Positions 1 to 5,002 of a stretch of 5,002 nucleotides of DNA are shown piece by piece. Every line of letters begins with the position of its first letter. Positions within the stretch are counted from its first letter, which is position 1. The DNA comes from Acidocella sp. (GTDB lineage: Bacteria; Pseudomonadota; Alphaproteobacteria; Acetobacterales; Acetobacteraceae). The position numbers and the translations under genes were made by a program. The stretch is from positions 1-5,002 of the forward strand of contig JAQNCU010000248.1 in NCBI GenBank assembly GCA_029077775.1, in the 5' to 3' direction. Under the pieces are notes generated by a model, which had not been told where the DNA came from, did not search any database, and worked only from the letters and a program-made list of their open reading frames with translations.

Positions 1-36
1 GTTTGGCGGCCCCGATAGAAAAATATTACTTGTCCG

Positions 37-666
37 CTATAGATACCCCATCAGCCCGGCCACCGCCGCCCGCACTTCCTCCGCCGCGACACCGTTTGGC
101 CCGGCCTCGGTCACGCCCAGCCCCTCGGCGAAGGCATTGGCGAACGCTGCGCGGTTGCCAATCGCCTCAGTGAGCAACACCAGCTTGCGCGCCGCAATCT
201 CCGTCTCCATCCGCCGCCGCAAGCGGGAATTCGCCGCCGCGCGGTTGAACATCAGCACCACGCGGCGCTTTTCCTCCACCGCCAGTTTCAGCGTTCCCTC
301 CGCTGCCCATAAATCGGGCGGCGACGGGTTCATCGGGATCAACACCAGATCCGCGCCGCGAATCGCCCGCCGCGCATCGCTGTCGATCACCGGTGGCGTG
401 TCGATCAACACAAAATCATAGGCCGCCTTCAGGCGCTCCACCTCCGCCGCCAACCGCCAGCCGGAAACATTGGTCACATCCACCGCGGCACCGGCCTTGG
501 CCGCACCCGCGCGCAACCGCCCCCAGGCGGCAAGGCTGCCTTGCGGGTCGATGTCGAGTGCTGCGACCCTTGAGCCCGCCGCCGCCATCGCCACGGCGAA
601 TTGCGCGGTCAGCATGGTCTTGCCAGACCCGCCTTTCTGCTGTGCCACCGCGATCACCTTGCCCAT
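37..666 (-). CDS. Orphan ParA/MinD-family P-loop ATPase (209 aa)
   Basis: Predicted cytoplasmic ATPase of the ParA/MinD (SIMIBI) class, which position DNA or protein cargo through ATP-dependent dimerisation. Seen in the sequence: a deviant Walker A, KGGSGKT, at residues 11-17 with signature Lys11 and Lys16; switch I/Walker A' LDIDPQGS at 37-44; Walker B VLIDTPP at 86-92; a LVLIPMNPSP strand at 107-116; and the FNR nucleotide-base contact at 140-142. There is no N-terminal helix-turn-helix, so it is the short form (about 200-220 aa) typical of orphan or type Ib ParAs. I chose the ATG at 666 because GAGGG lies 6 nt upstream; the in-frame TTG at 672 would directly abut that site. The gene is 9 bases downstream of the Rieske oxygenase and probably cotranscribed with it. 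No ParB or centromere-like repeat is visible, so the cargo is unknown. The residue after the Walker A Thr is Met where Thr is common. Family assignment is firm; the role is not. Confidence 0.93.
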   Translation of the reverse strand: MGKVIAVAQQKGGSGKTMLTAQFAVAMAAAGSRVAALDIDPQGSLAAWGRLRAGAAKAGAAVDVTNVSGWRLAAEVERLKAAYDFVLIDTPPVIDSDARRAIRGADLVLIPMNPSPPDLWAAEGTLKLAVEEKRRVVLMFNRAAANSRLRRRMETEIAARKLVLLTEAIGNRAAFANAFAEGLGVTEAGPNGVAAEEVRAAVAGLMGYL

Positions 667-672
667 GCCCAA

Positions 673-678
673 CCCTCA
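673..678 (-). promoter_or_regulatory. Ribosome binding site of the ParA gene, overlapping the upstream stop codon
   Basis: On the minus strand the sequence reads TGAGGG, in which TGA is the stop codon of the oxygenase and GAGGG is a good Shine-Dalgarno. It lies 6 nt before the ATG at 666. It decides the start and implies translational coupling. Confidence 0.75.
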
Positions 679-1788
679 CACCGCCACTGGCGGCAATCCG
701 TTTTTGCCCAACAGCGCCGTCAGTTCCCTGATCACGGGGAACACCTCCTGGTTGCGGTTGGCCCCTTGCGCGTCATGCGCCGCCTGCTCAGCCTCCACGA
801 TCAGCCGATCCTCTTTAAAAATCGCCTCGGTAAAGCGGATCAGCACGGGCCATGCCAGGTTCAAGCCCGCCCGCCCCAGCGCCGAACCCGGCTTGGCGAT
901 TGAGAGCAGCCCAAACGTGCGGATGGTCTTTTGTTCGGCGTCCTGCGGCACATACACAATCCATAAATCCATCACCGGCAGGGCATCACCGCTGGCCGGG
1001 GCAATGCGCAAGGTCTGATACGGATACTCGGTGCGGATGGTCATGACATCTTTGCCATTGGTATCGGCGCTGCGCTTGCCACCAAAAATCGCCGCCTCAC
1101 CAAGCGGCTGCTTACCCCCGGTACGCGGCAGCGTATATTGCACCTCCAACCAATTATCGCCCAGCTTGCGGCCCAGATAACGCGGCTGTATCTGCCCCAT
1201 CAGCCGCCTGTGCAAAAACTGGTGGTTCATGTCGATCAGGTTTTCATGCATGAACGAGTAATGGCAGTTGATCTTCCGCCCGAACCGCCGCGTCCGGTAT
1301 TTATTGCTCAACGCCGCCGATAAATTCGGAAATTCCGGCATTTTTGCGGGGTCGCCCGGATAGATAAACACCAGCCCCGCCGCCTCCCGGCACGGATAGG
1401 GCTTCACGCCGTTCGGCAGCTTGCCTTTGCCCAAATATGGCACATCCGTGCACTTGCCGGAGGCATCATAGGTCCAGCCATGATACCCGCAGCGAATTGC
1501 ACAGCCTTTTACCACCCCGGCATCCAGCGGCACCTGCCTGTGCGCGCAGCGGTTTTCCAGCGCGAACACCGCCCCCTCGCGCGGGCGCACCAGCACAACC
1601 GGCTCGCCGCCAAAGCGCACGGCCAGTGGCTTGTTGGTTTTAAGCTCCCGGCTCCATGCCACCGGATACCAATGATCCGGGTGAATGCGCACGCGGCGCG
1701 TATCCAACCCATCGGCCACCAACGGAGGTGCAACCGCCTCGCCGATATTGCCGATATTGCCGTCGGTATTCAGCATATTGGTATCCAT
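676..1788 (-). CDS. Rieske [2Fe-2S] non-heme iron oxygenase, alpha-subunit type (370 aa)
   Basis: Predicted terminal oxygenase that hydroxylates or demethylates an organic substrate using O2 and electrons from a partner reductase. Seen in the sequence: the Rieske cluster motif C81-x-H83 ... C100-x2-H103, with 16 residues between the two halves, inside a domain at about residues 38-145; then the mononuclear iron site in NLIDMNHQFLH (183-193), with bridging Asp186 and ligands His189 and His193; and Asp327 in FKEDRLIVEAEQ as the probable third ligand. The His-x3-His spacing is as I recall it for carbazole 1,9a-dioxygenase and 2-oxoquinoline monooxygenase, which are homotrimers without a beta subunit; the length fits that group. 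No ferredoxin or reductase gene is in the window. The ATG at 1788 is preferred because AGAGGG lies 5 nt upstream; a GTG at 1881 would add 31 unconvincing residues. Residues 7-16 contain a small GNIGNIG repeat. Substrate cannot be told from sequence. First gene of a pair with the ParA ATPase. Confidence 0.94.
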   Translation of the reverse strand: MDTNMLNTDGNIGNIGEAVAPPLVADGLDTRRVRIHPDHWYPVAWSRELKTNKPLAVRFGGEPVVLVRPREGAVFALENRCAHRQVPLDAGVVKGCAIRCGYHGWTYDASGKCTDVPYLGKGKLPNGVKPYPCREAAGLVFIYPGDPAKMPEFPNLSAALSNKYRTRRFGRKINCHYSFMHENLIDMNHQFLHRRLMGQIQPRYLGRKLGDNWLEVQYTLPRTGGKQPLGEAAIFGGKRSADTNGKDVMTIRTEYPYQTLRIAPASGDALPVMDLWIVYVPQDAEQKTIRTFGLLSIAKPGSALGRAGLNLAWPVLIRFTEAIFKEDRLIVEAEQAAHDAQGANRNQEVFPVIRELTALLGKNGLPPVAV

Positions 1789-1793
1789 GCAAA

Positions 1794-1799
1794 CCCTCT
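1794..1799 (-). promoter_or_regulatory. Ribosome binding site of the Rieske oxygenase gene
   Basis: The minus strand reads AGAGGG followed by TTTGC and then ATG at 1788. This strong site with 5-nt spacing fixes the start at 1788 rather than at the upstream GTG. Confidence 0.75.
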
Positions 1800-1863
1800 T
1801 TTGGTTAACGCCCCTCGAACCTAGCCCTGGCAGTGTTCGATGCAACTGACCGTAGCCCGTATC

Positions 1864-1910
1864 ACCAAATTGTAACCGCACCCGGGCAAACGCGATATAC
1901 CAAATAACCG
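1864..1910. repeat. Direct repeat ACCAAAT(n)AACCG, candidate operator
   Basis: ACCAAAT at 1864-1870 with AACCG at 1874-1878 recurs as ACCAAAT at 1899-1905 with AACCG at 1906-1910. The copies start 35 bases apart, and the first has three extra bases between the halves. Its place in a divergent promoter region fits a transcription-factor site, but two imperfect copies could be chance. Confidence 0.3.
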
Positions 1911-2020
1911 AACCAATTCAGCGGTGTCCCCAGCCCCGTCCCTGATACAGTTTATTGCAAAACCCCCAGCCTGTTCCCATGGTTTCGCCGCTTTTCACCA
2001 CCAGTTTGCGGTCACGGAAC

Positions 2021-2025
2021 AGGAG
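2021..2025 (+). promoter_or_regulatory. Ribosome binding site of the RcnB-like gene
   Basis: AGGAG lies 7 nt before the ATG at 2033. It sets the start there, which also places the signal peptide exactly at the N-terminus. The alternative start at 1955 would put 26 non-hydrophobic residues in front of the signal peptide. Confidence 0.8.
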
Positions 2026-2032
2026 CATTGAC

Positions 2033-2368
2033 ATGAGCCCTATCAAATCCATCGGCCTGGCCGCAGCACTGGCCTTAACCAGCCTTGCCAGCATAGCACA
2101 GGCCCAGCCTTATCCGCCCCCCGGCCCGCCCGGTCCGCCCGGTCCGCCCGGGCCGCCTGTTTATCGCCCAGTCCCTCCACCGCCACCGCCGCCTTACTAC
2201 CACCCCTGGCACCGGGGAGACCGTTTTTACGGCCCCCGCTATGTCGTCGTCCATTGGCGCCATTACCGCCTCGCCCCGCCGCCCTACGGTTATGTCTGGG
2301 TGAACGACCACGGCCATTTCCTGCTGCTCGCCCCCTCGGGCTATATTTCTGAAATCGTCATCCCGTAA
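2033..2368 (+). CDS. Secreted RcnB-family small protein with collagen-like GPP tract (111 aa)
   Basis: Predicted periplasmic protein. Residues 1-24 are a classical signal peptide: Lys5, a hydrophobic stretch at about 7-22, and an AQA site with likely cleavage before Gln25. Then come four Gly-Pro-Pro triplets (31-42), a run of seven prolines (48-54) and a His/Tyr/Trp-rich segment. Residues about 62-110 match the RcnB domain pattern: Gly-Asp, a VVHWRHYRL strand, PPYGYVWV, and a C-terminal LLL...SGYISEIV. RcnB in E. coli (112 aa, same size) is a periplasmic factor in nickel and cobalt homeostasis; many proteobacterial members are uncharacterised, so a metal role here is inference. The Pro-rich spacer between signal peptide and domain may extend the domain from a surface or carry it through peptidoglycan. 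No RcnA-like exporter or metal regulator is visible nearby. It probably forms its own transcription unit, bounded by the downstream hairpin. Confidence 0.85.
   Translation: MSPIKSIGLAAALALTSLASIAQAQPYPPPGPPGPPGPPGPPVYRPVPPPPPPPYYHPWHRGDRFYGPRYVVVHWRHYRLAPPPYGYVWVNDHGHFLLLAPSGYISEIVIP
2123..2158 (+). repeat. Four 9-bp repeats encoding Gly-Pro-Pro
   Basis: Four consecutive near-identical 9-mers of the type GGT-CCG-CCC encode GPP x4, residues 31-42 of the RcnB-like protein. Copies differ only at third positions. Such units can expand or contract by slippage. Four triplets are probably too few to form a stable collagen triple helix alone. Confidence 0.85.
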
Positions 2369-2398
2369 CCACCCCCATCCCCACCCCCATCTCCACCC
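2369..2398. repeat. C-rich 12-bp tandem repeat (2.5 copies); G-quadruplex motif on the minus strand
   Basis: CCACCCCCATCC (2369-2380), CCACCCCCATCT (2381-2392) and the partial CCACCC (2393-2398) follow directly after the stop codon of the RcnB-like gene. C runs of 5, 4, 5 and 3 are separated by 2, 1 and 7 bases, so the minus strand meets the usual G3+N1-7 quadruplex pattern and the plus strand could form an i-motif or a C-rich RNA tail. Confidence 0.7.
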
Positions 2399-2428
2399 TG
2401 GGCAGGGGTCATAAAACCCTGCCCATTT
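2399..2428 (+). terminator. Probable hairpin terminator after the RcnB-like gene
   Basis: TGGGCAGGG (2399-2407) pairs perfectly with CCCTGCCCA (2417-2425), giving a 9-bp GC-rich stem with a 9-nt loop, followed by TTT. The U tract is short, so termination may be incomplete or Rho-assisted. It sits between the RcnB-like stop and the start of the AceE-like gene. Confidence 0.55.
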
Positions 2429-2446
2429 AGTCCCCCGTGCGCGAAC

Positions 2447-4822
2447 ATGCTCTGCCAGAACGAAATGCGAACGGGAGAACCGAACCGCACACCCCTGGAA
2501 ACGCTGCACGCGGTCGAGCAAAAACTGCTCTGGCTCGCCGCCTGGATGATCCATAACGCCAACCATCTCCGCCCCAATCGCGACCATTTGAAGGTCGGCG
2601 GTCATCAGGCATCCTGCGCCTCGGTCACCGCCATCATCGCCGCACTTTATTTCGATATCCTGCGCCCGCAGGATCGTGTCGCCGTCAAACCCCATGCGGG
2701 CCCGGTTTTGCACGCCGTCAATTACCTGCTCGGGCGCCAAACCCGCGCGCAAATGCAGGGCTTACGCCAGTTCGGCGGTGCCCAGGCCTATCCCTCCCGC
2801 ACCAAAGACGGCGCAGAGATCGACTTCTCCACGGGCTCGGTCGGCCTCGGCGTTGCCCTCACCAGCTTCGCCTCGCTGATGCAGGATTACATCCGCGCCC
2901 ACGGTCTGGCCGACCCCGCAATGCCCCGCGCCCGCCACATCGCCATCGCGGGTGACGCCGAACTCGATGAAGGCAACATCTACGAGGCGCTGCTCGAAGG
3001 TTGGAAGCACGATGTCCGCGATGTCTGGTGGGTTGTTGATTACAACCGCCAAAGCCTGGACAGCGTCATGCCAGACCGCCTGTTTGGCCGTTTTGAGGGC
3101 CTGTTCCGCGACATGGGCTGGCGCGTCGTCTCGCTCAAATATGGCCGAAAACTTGAGGCCGCCTTCGCCCGCCCCGGCGGCGCCAGCCTGCGCGGCTGGA
3201 TCGATGAGTGCCCGAACTCGGTCTATTCCGCCCTCACCTTCCAGGGCGGTGCCGCCTGGCGCCAGGCCATCCTCGCCGATATGGGCAAATCCCGCACCGT
3301 CCGCGCGCTGATCGACCCGCTGGACGATTCCGAACTCGCTCATCTGATGACCAACCTCGCCGGGCACGACCTCTGCACCCTAACTGAAGCCTTCCGCGCC
3401 TGCGCCCAGTCGGACCAGCCCACCGTCTTCCTCGCCTATACCATCAAAGGCATGGGCCTGCCCTTTGCGGGCCATAAGGACAACCACGCGGGCATGATGA
3501 CGGTCGAGCAGATGGATACATTCCGGCGTTCTTTAAACATCCGCCCTGGCCATGAATGGGATAAATATGAGGGCCTGGCCGCCCCCAAAACCGTGGAACG
3601 CTTCATCGCCGCCACGCCCTTCGCCACCCCGCTCACCCCATCGGGCCGCCGCCTGCCCGCCGCCGCCATCCCCATCCCCGCCACCCTGCCGCAGCCGCGC
3701 ATCATCGGGCGGCGCATGAGCACGCAAACCGGCTTCGGGGAAGTCCTCTCCGAGATCGGCCGCGCCCAGGGCGAGTCCGCGCCGATGTCCCAGCGCATCG
3801 TCACCATGAGCCCGGATGTCGCGGTCTCGACCAATCTCGGCCCCTGGATCAACCGGCGCGGCATTTTCGACCGCCACACCCGTGATGATGTGTTCCGCGA
3901 TGGCAAACTCGCCAGCGCGCAACGCTGGGGCACCAACCCTGATGGCCAGCATATCGAGCTTGGCATCGCCGAACAAAACCTCTTTCTCCTGCTCGGTGCC
4001 GCGGGCCTCTCGCATGATCTGCACGGCGTGCGCCTGCTCCCGGTCGGCACGGTGTACGATCCCTTCGTCAATCGCGGGCATGATGCTCTGTTTTATGCCT
4101 GCTACCAGGATGCCCGGTTCCTGCTCATCTCCACGCCCTCGGGTATAACGCTCGCGCCTGAAGGTGGGCAGCACCAGGCCACCAACACCCCGCTTCTCGC
4201 CATCGTCCAGGACCGCCTCGCCAGCTTCGAGCCTGCCTATTGTGACGAACTCGCCATCCTGCTCCGCCACGCCTTCCACCACATGCAACAACCGGATGGC
4301 TCCGCGGTATGGCTGCGCCTGTCCACGCAAATCCTCACCCAGCCAGACCGGCCCTTGAACGCCGAGCACGTCATCGCGGGCGCGCATTGGGCCATCCCAC
4401 CCGCGCCCGGCGCCAACATCGCCATCGCCTACCAGGGTGCCGTCGCCGCTGAAGCCGAGGCCGCTTTCGCCCAGTTGCGGGAGGATTGCCCGACCGCCGG
4501 GCTCCTCGCCATCACCAGCCCAGACCGTCTCTACGCCGGGTGGCGCGCCGCGCAACGCCAGCGCCGCTCAGGGGCGCGCGCCACCTCGCATATCGAGGCC
4601 CTGCTCAGCCCCCTGGCCCCCAACGCCGCCCTGGTCAGCGTGCTCGACGGCCACCCCGCCGCCCATGCCTGGCTCGGCGGCGTGCGCGGCAACCGCATCA
4701 TGTCCCTCGGCCCCGACCATTTCGGCCAATCCGGCGACATCACAGACCTCTACCGCGAATACGAAATCGACACCGCCGCCATCCTCGATGCCTGCGCCGA
4801 GGCATTGCTGCCGCCGCGATGA
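2447..4822 (+). CDS. AceE-like thiamine-diphosphate enzyme (pyruvate dehydrogenase E1/transketolase superfamily, 791 aa)
   Basis: Predicted cytoplasmic ThDP enzyme acting on a 2-oxo acid or ketose. Domains in order: diphosphate-binding domain (about 20-375), a Pro/Ala-rich linker (about 385-420), pyrimidine-binding domain (about 425-630) and C-terminal domain (about 640-791). Visible motifs: GGHQAS (His53) and PHAGP (His83), matching active-site His106 and His142 of E. coli AceE; the ThDP/Mg site GDAELDEGN...DYNRQ with Asp170, Asn200 and Gln202, the same 30-residue spacing as AceE Asp230-Asn260; TIKGMG with His347; the catalytic Glu509 in GIAEQN; GGQH (His576); and a C-terminal FGQSGD motif. 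It is about 95 residues shorter than AceE, with about 53 missing before the first His, the region that binds E2 in E. coli. GDG is GDA here. No E2 or E3 gene is visible. MdeB-like 2-oxobutyrate dehydrogenase or a free-standing transketolase/decarboxylase are alternatives. The start is uncertain: neither ATG 2447 nor ATG 2465 has a clear ribosome binding site. Confidence 0.9.
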   Translation: MLCQNEMRTGEPNRTPLETLHAVEQKLLWLAAWMIHNANHLRPNRDHLKVGGHQASCASVTAIIAALYFDILRPQDRVAVKPHAGPVLHAVNYLLGRQTRAQMQGLRQFGGAQAYPSRTKDGAEIDFSTGSVGLGVALTSFASLMQDYIRAHGLADPAMPRARHIAIAGDAELDEGNIYEALLEGWKHDVRDVWWVVDYNRQSLDSVMPDRLFGRFEGLFRDMGWRVVSLKYGRKLEAAFARPGGASLRGWIDECPNSVYSALTFQGGAAWRQAILADMGKSRTVRALIDPLDDSELAHLMTNLAGHDLCTLTEAFRACAQSDQPTVFLAYTIKGMGLPFAGHKDNHAGMMTVEQMDTFRRSLNIRPGHEWDKYEGLAAPKTVERFIAATPFATPLTPSGRRLPAAAIPIPATLPQPRIIGRRMSTQTGFGEVLSEIGRAQGESAPMSQRIVTMSPDVAVSTNLGPWINRRGIFDRHTRDDVFRDGKLASAQRWGTNPDGQHIELGIAEQNLFLLLGAAGLSHDLHGVRLLPVGTVYDPFVNRGHDALFYACYQDARFLLISTPSGITLAPEGGQHQATNTPLLAIVQDRLASFEPAYCDELAILLRHAFHHMQQPDGSAVWLRLSTQILTQPDRPLNAEHVIAGAHWAIPPAPGANIAIAYQGAVAAEAEAAFAQLREDCPTAGLLAITSPDRLYAGWRAAQRQRRSGARATSHIEALLSPLAPNAALVSVLDGHPAAHAWLGGVRGNRIMSLGPDHFGQSGDITDLYREYEIDTAAILDACAEALLPPR

Positions 4823-5002
4823 AACTAAACAGCTCTTTTTAGAGCCAGATGACGCCAGATGGGCGCGCCAGCGTCACGCTAAATCCGTCTTGCTCTCGTG
4901 GGAAACCTCATCGAATCCCCGCCCTTCACGTCAAACAGCCAGATCGAGGTGATTTGTGCCAGCATAAAATGTTAATCGTCTGACCCTTGCCGAAGATATG
5001 CC
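4823..5002. other. Non-coding tail downstream of the AceE-like gene
   Basis: I can support no gene in these 180 bases. All frames are short and lack ribosome binding sites. On the minus strand a frame open from the window edge stops with TAA at 4972-4974 and would encode the last nine residues of a protein ending QGSDD; it could be the end of a convergent gene, but the piece is too short to judge. Two inverted repeats lie just after the stop codon at 4822. Confidence 0.5.
4832..4876 (+). repeat. Two inverted repeats after the AceE-like gene, possible weak terminator
   Basis: GCTCT (4832-4836) and AGAGC (4841-4845) form a 5-bp stem with a TTTT loop. TGACGC (4850-4855) and GCGTCA (4871-4876) form a 6-bp stem that continues, after a 4-nt bulge, into TGG/CCA around a GCGCG loop. 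Neither is followed by a T tract, so intrinsic termination is doubtful. GCCAGATG is also repeated directly at 4844-4861. Confidence 0.3.

Larger units (their letters stand above)
1789..2032. promoter_or_regulatory. Divergent intergenic region between the Rieske and RcnB-like genes
   Basis: This 244-base gap separates genes transcribed away from each other, so promoters for both directions should lie here. It looks somewhat less GC-rich than the flanking coding DNA, especially around 1860-1975. I see no convincing TTGACA/TATAAT pair. On the minus strand TTACAAT, reading across 1870-1876, is the best -10-like element, but it lacks a matching -35. It contains the ACCAAAT...AACCG direct repeat listed separately. 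Frames open upstream of both chosen starts, but they lack ribosome binding sites and do not continue the recognisable domains. Confidence 0.4.

Noticed and set aside
470..1018. Plus-strand open frame (182 codons) across the ParA-oxygenase junction
   Set aside because: It lies antisense to both genes, including the Walker A motif, and its translation is Ser/Ala/Pro-rich with no recognisable fold.
1789..1881. N-terminal extension of the Rieske oxygenase from a GTG at 1881
   Set aside because: It would add 31 residues without family resemblance, while ATG 1788 is preceded by AGAGGG at 5 nt.
1955..2032. N-terminal extension of the RcnB-like protein from an ATG at 1955
   Set aside because: It has no ribosome binding site and would bury the signal peptide, while ATG 2033 has AGGAG at 7 nt.
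2441..2500. Cotranscription of the AceE-like gene with the RcnB-like gene as one functional operon
   Set aside because: The hairpin at 2399-2428 lies between them and their predicted roles (periplasmic against cytoplasmic metabolism) do not connect. Readthrough remains possible but is not shown.
2075..2752. Minus-strand open frame (225 codons) spanning the RcnB-like gene and the AceE-like N-terminus
   Set aside because: It crosses two real genes and the hairpin region. Its Trp/Gly/Arg runs are the complement of the proline repeats and the C-rich tract, and no domain or ribosome binding site is seen.
3533..4555. Long minus-strand open frame (340 codons) opposite the AceE-like gene
   Set aside because: It is antisense to a gene with a full set of conserved catalytic motifs. 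Its translation is Gly/Ala/Arg/Asp-rich without any recognisable domain, as expected for a shadow frame in GC-rich DNA.
4879..4965. Minus-strand 28-codon frame starting at 4965
   Set aside because: It has a Trp/Phe-containing start but no ribosome binding site and no recognisable motif. It is within chance length.

Overview
The window is GC-rich, densely coded bacterial DNA. Strong third-position G/C preference, clear GGAG/GAGG-type ribosome binding sites on three of the four genes, and the protein families present (an orphan ParA, a homotrimer-type Rieske oxygenase, a small RcnB-like secreted protein and a roughly 790-residue AceE-like transketolase) suggest a proteobacterium, most likely an alphaproteobacterium of the Rhodospirillales/Acetobacteraceae kind. 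That placement is inference from gene style, not from a marker gene.

Layout. On the minus strand, reading right to left, a Rieske non-heme iron oxygenase (1788 to 676) is followed after 9 bases by a small ParA-family ATPase (666 to 37). The ParA ribosome binding site overlaps the oxygenase stop codon, so the two form a tight, probably translationally coupled pair. A 244-base divergent intergenic region (1789-2032) separates them from the plus-strand genes and must hold the promoters for both directions, although no strong sigma-70 boxes stand out. On the plus strand comes a 111-residue secreted RcnB-family protein with a collagen-like Gly-Pro-Pro tract (2033-2368). It is followed by a C-rich 12-bp tandem repeat that forms a G-quadruplex motif on the minus strand, and then a terminator-like hairpin (2399-2428). 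Next is a 791-residue thiamine-diphosphate enzyme of the AceE (homodimeric pyruvate dehydrogenase E1)/transketolase type (2447-4822). The last 180 bases hold inverted repeats but no gene that I can support.

The genes do not make an obvious single pathway. The oxygenase lacks a visible ferredoxin or reductase, the E1-like enzyme lacks visible E2 and E3 genes, and the ParA lacks a visible ParB. Each would need partners encoded elsewhere, or works alone. I see no mobile element, CRISPR array, rRNA or tRNA. The points most worth a second look are the ParA-Rieske coupling, the short N-terminus and GDA motif of the AceE-like protein, and the G-quadruplex-plus-hairpin junction after the RcnB-like gene. 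I did not find a clear new multi-gene system.
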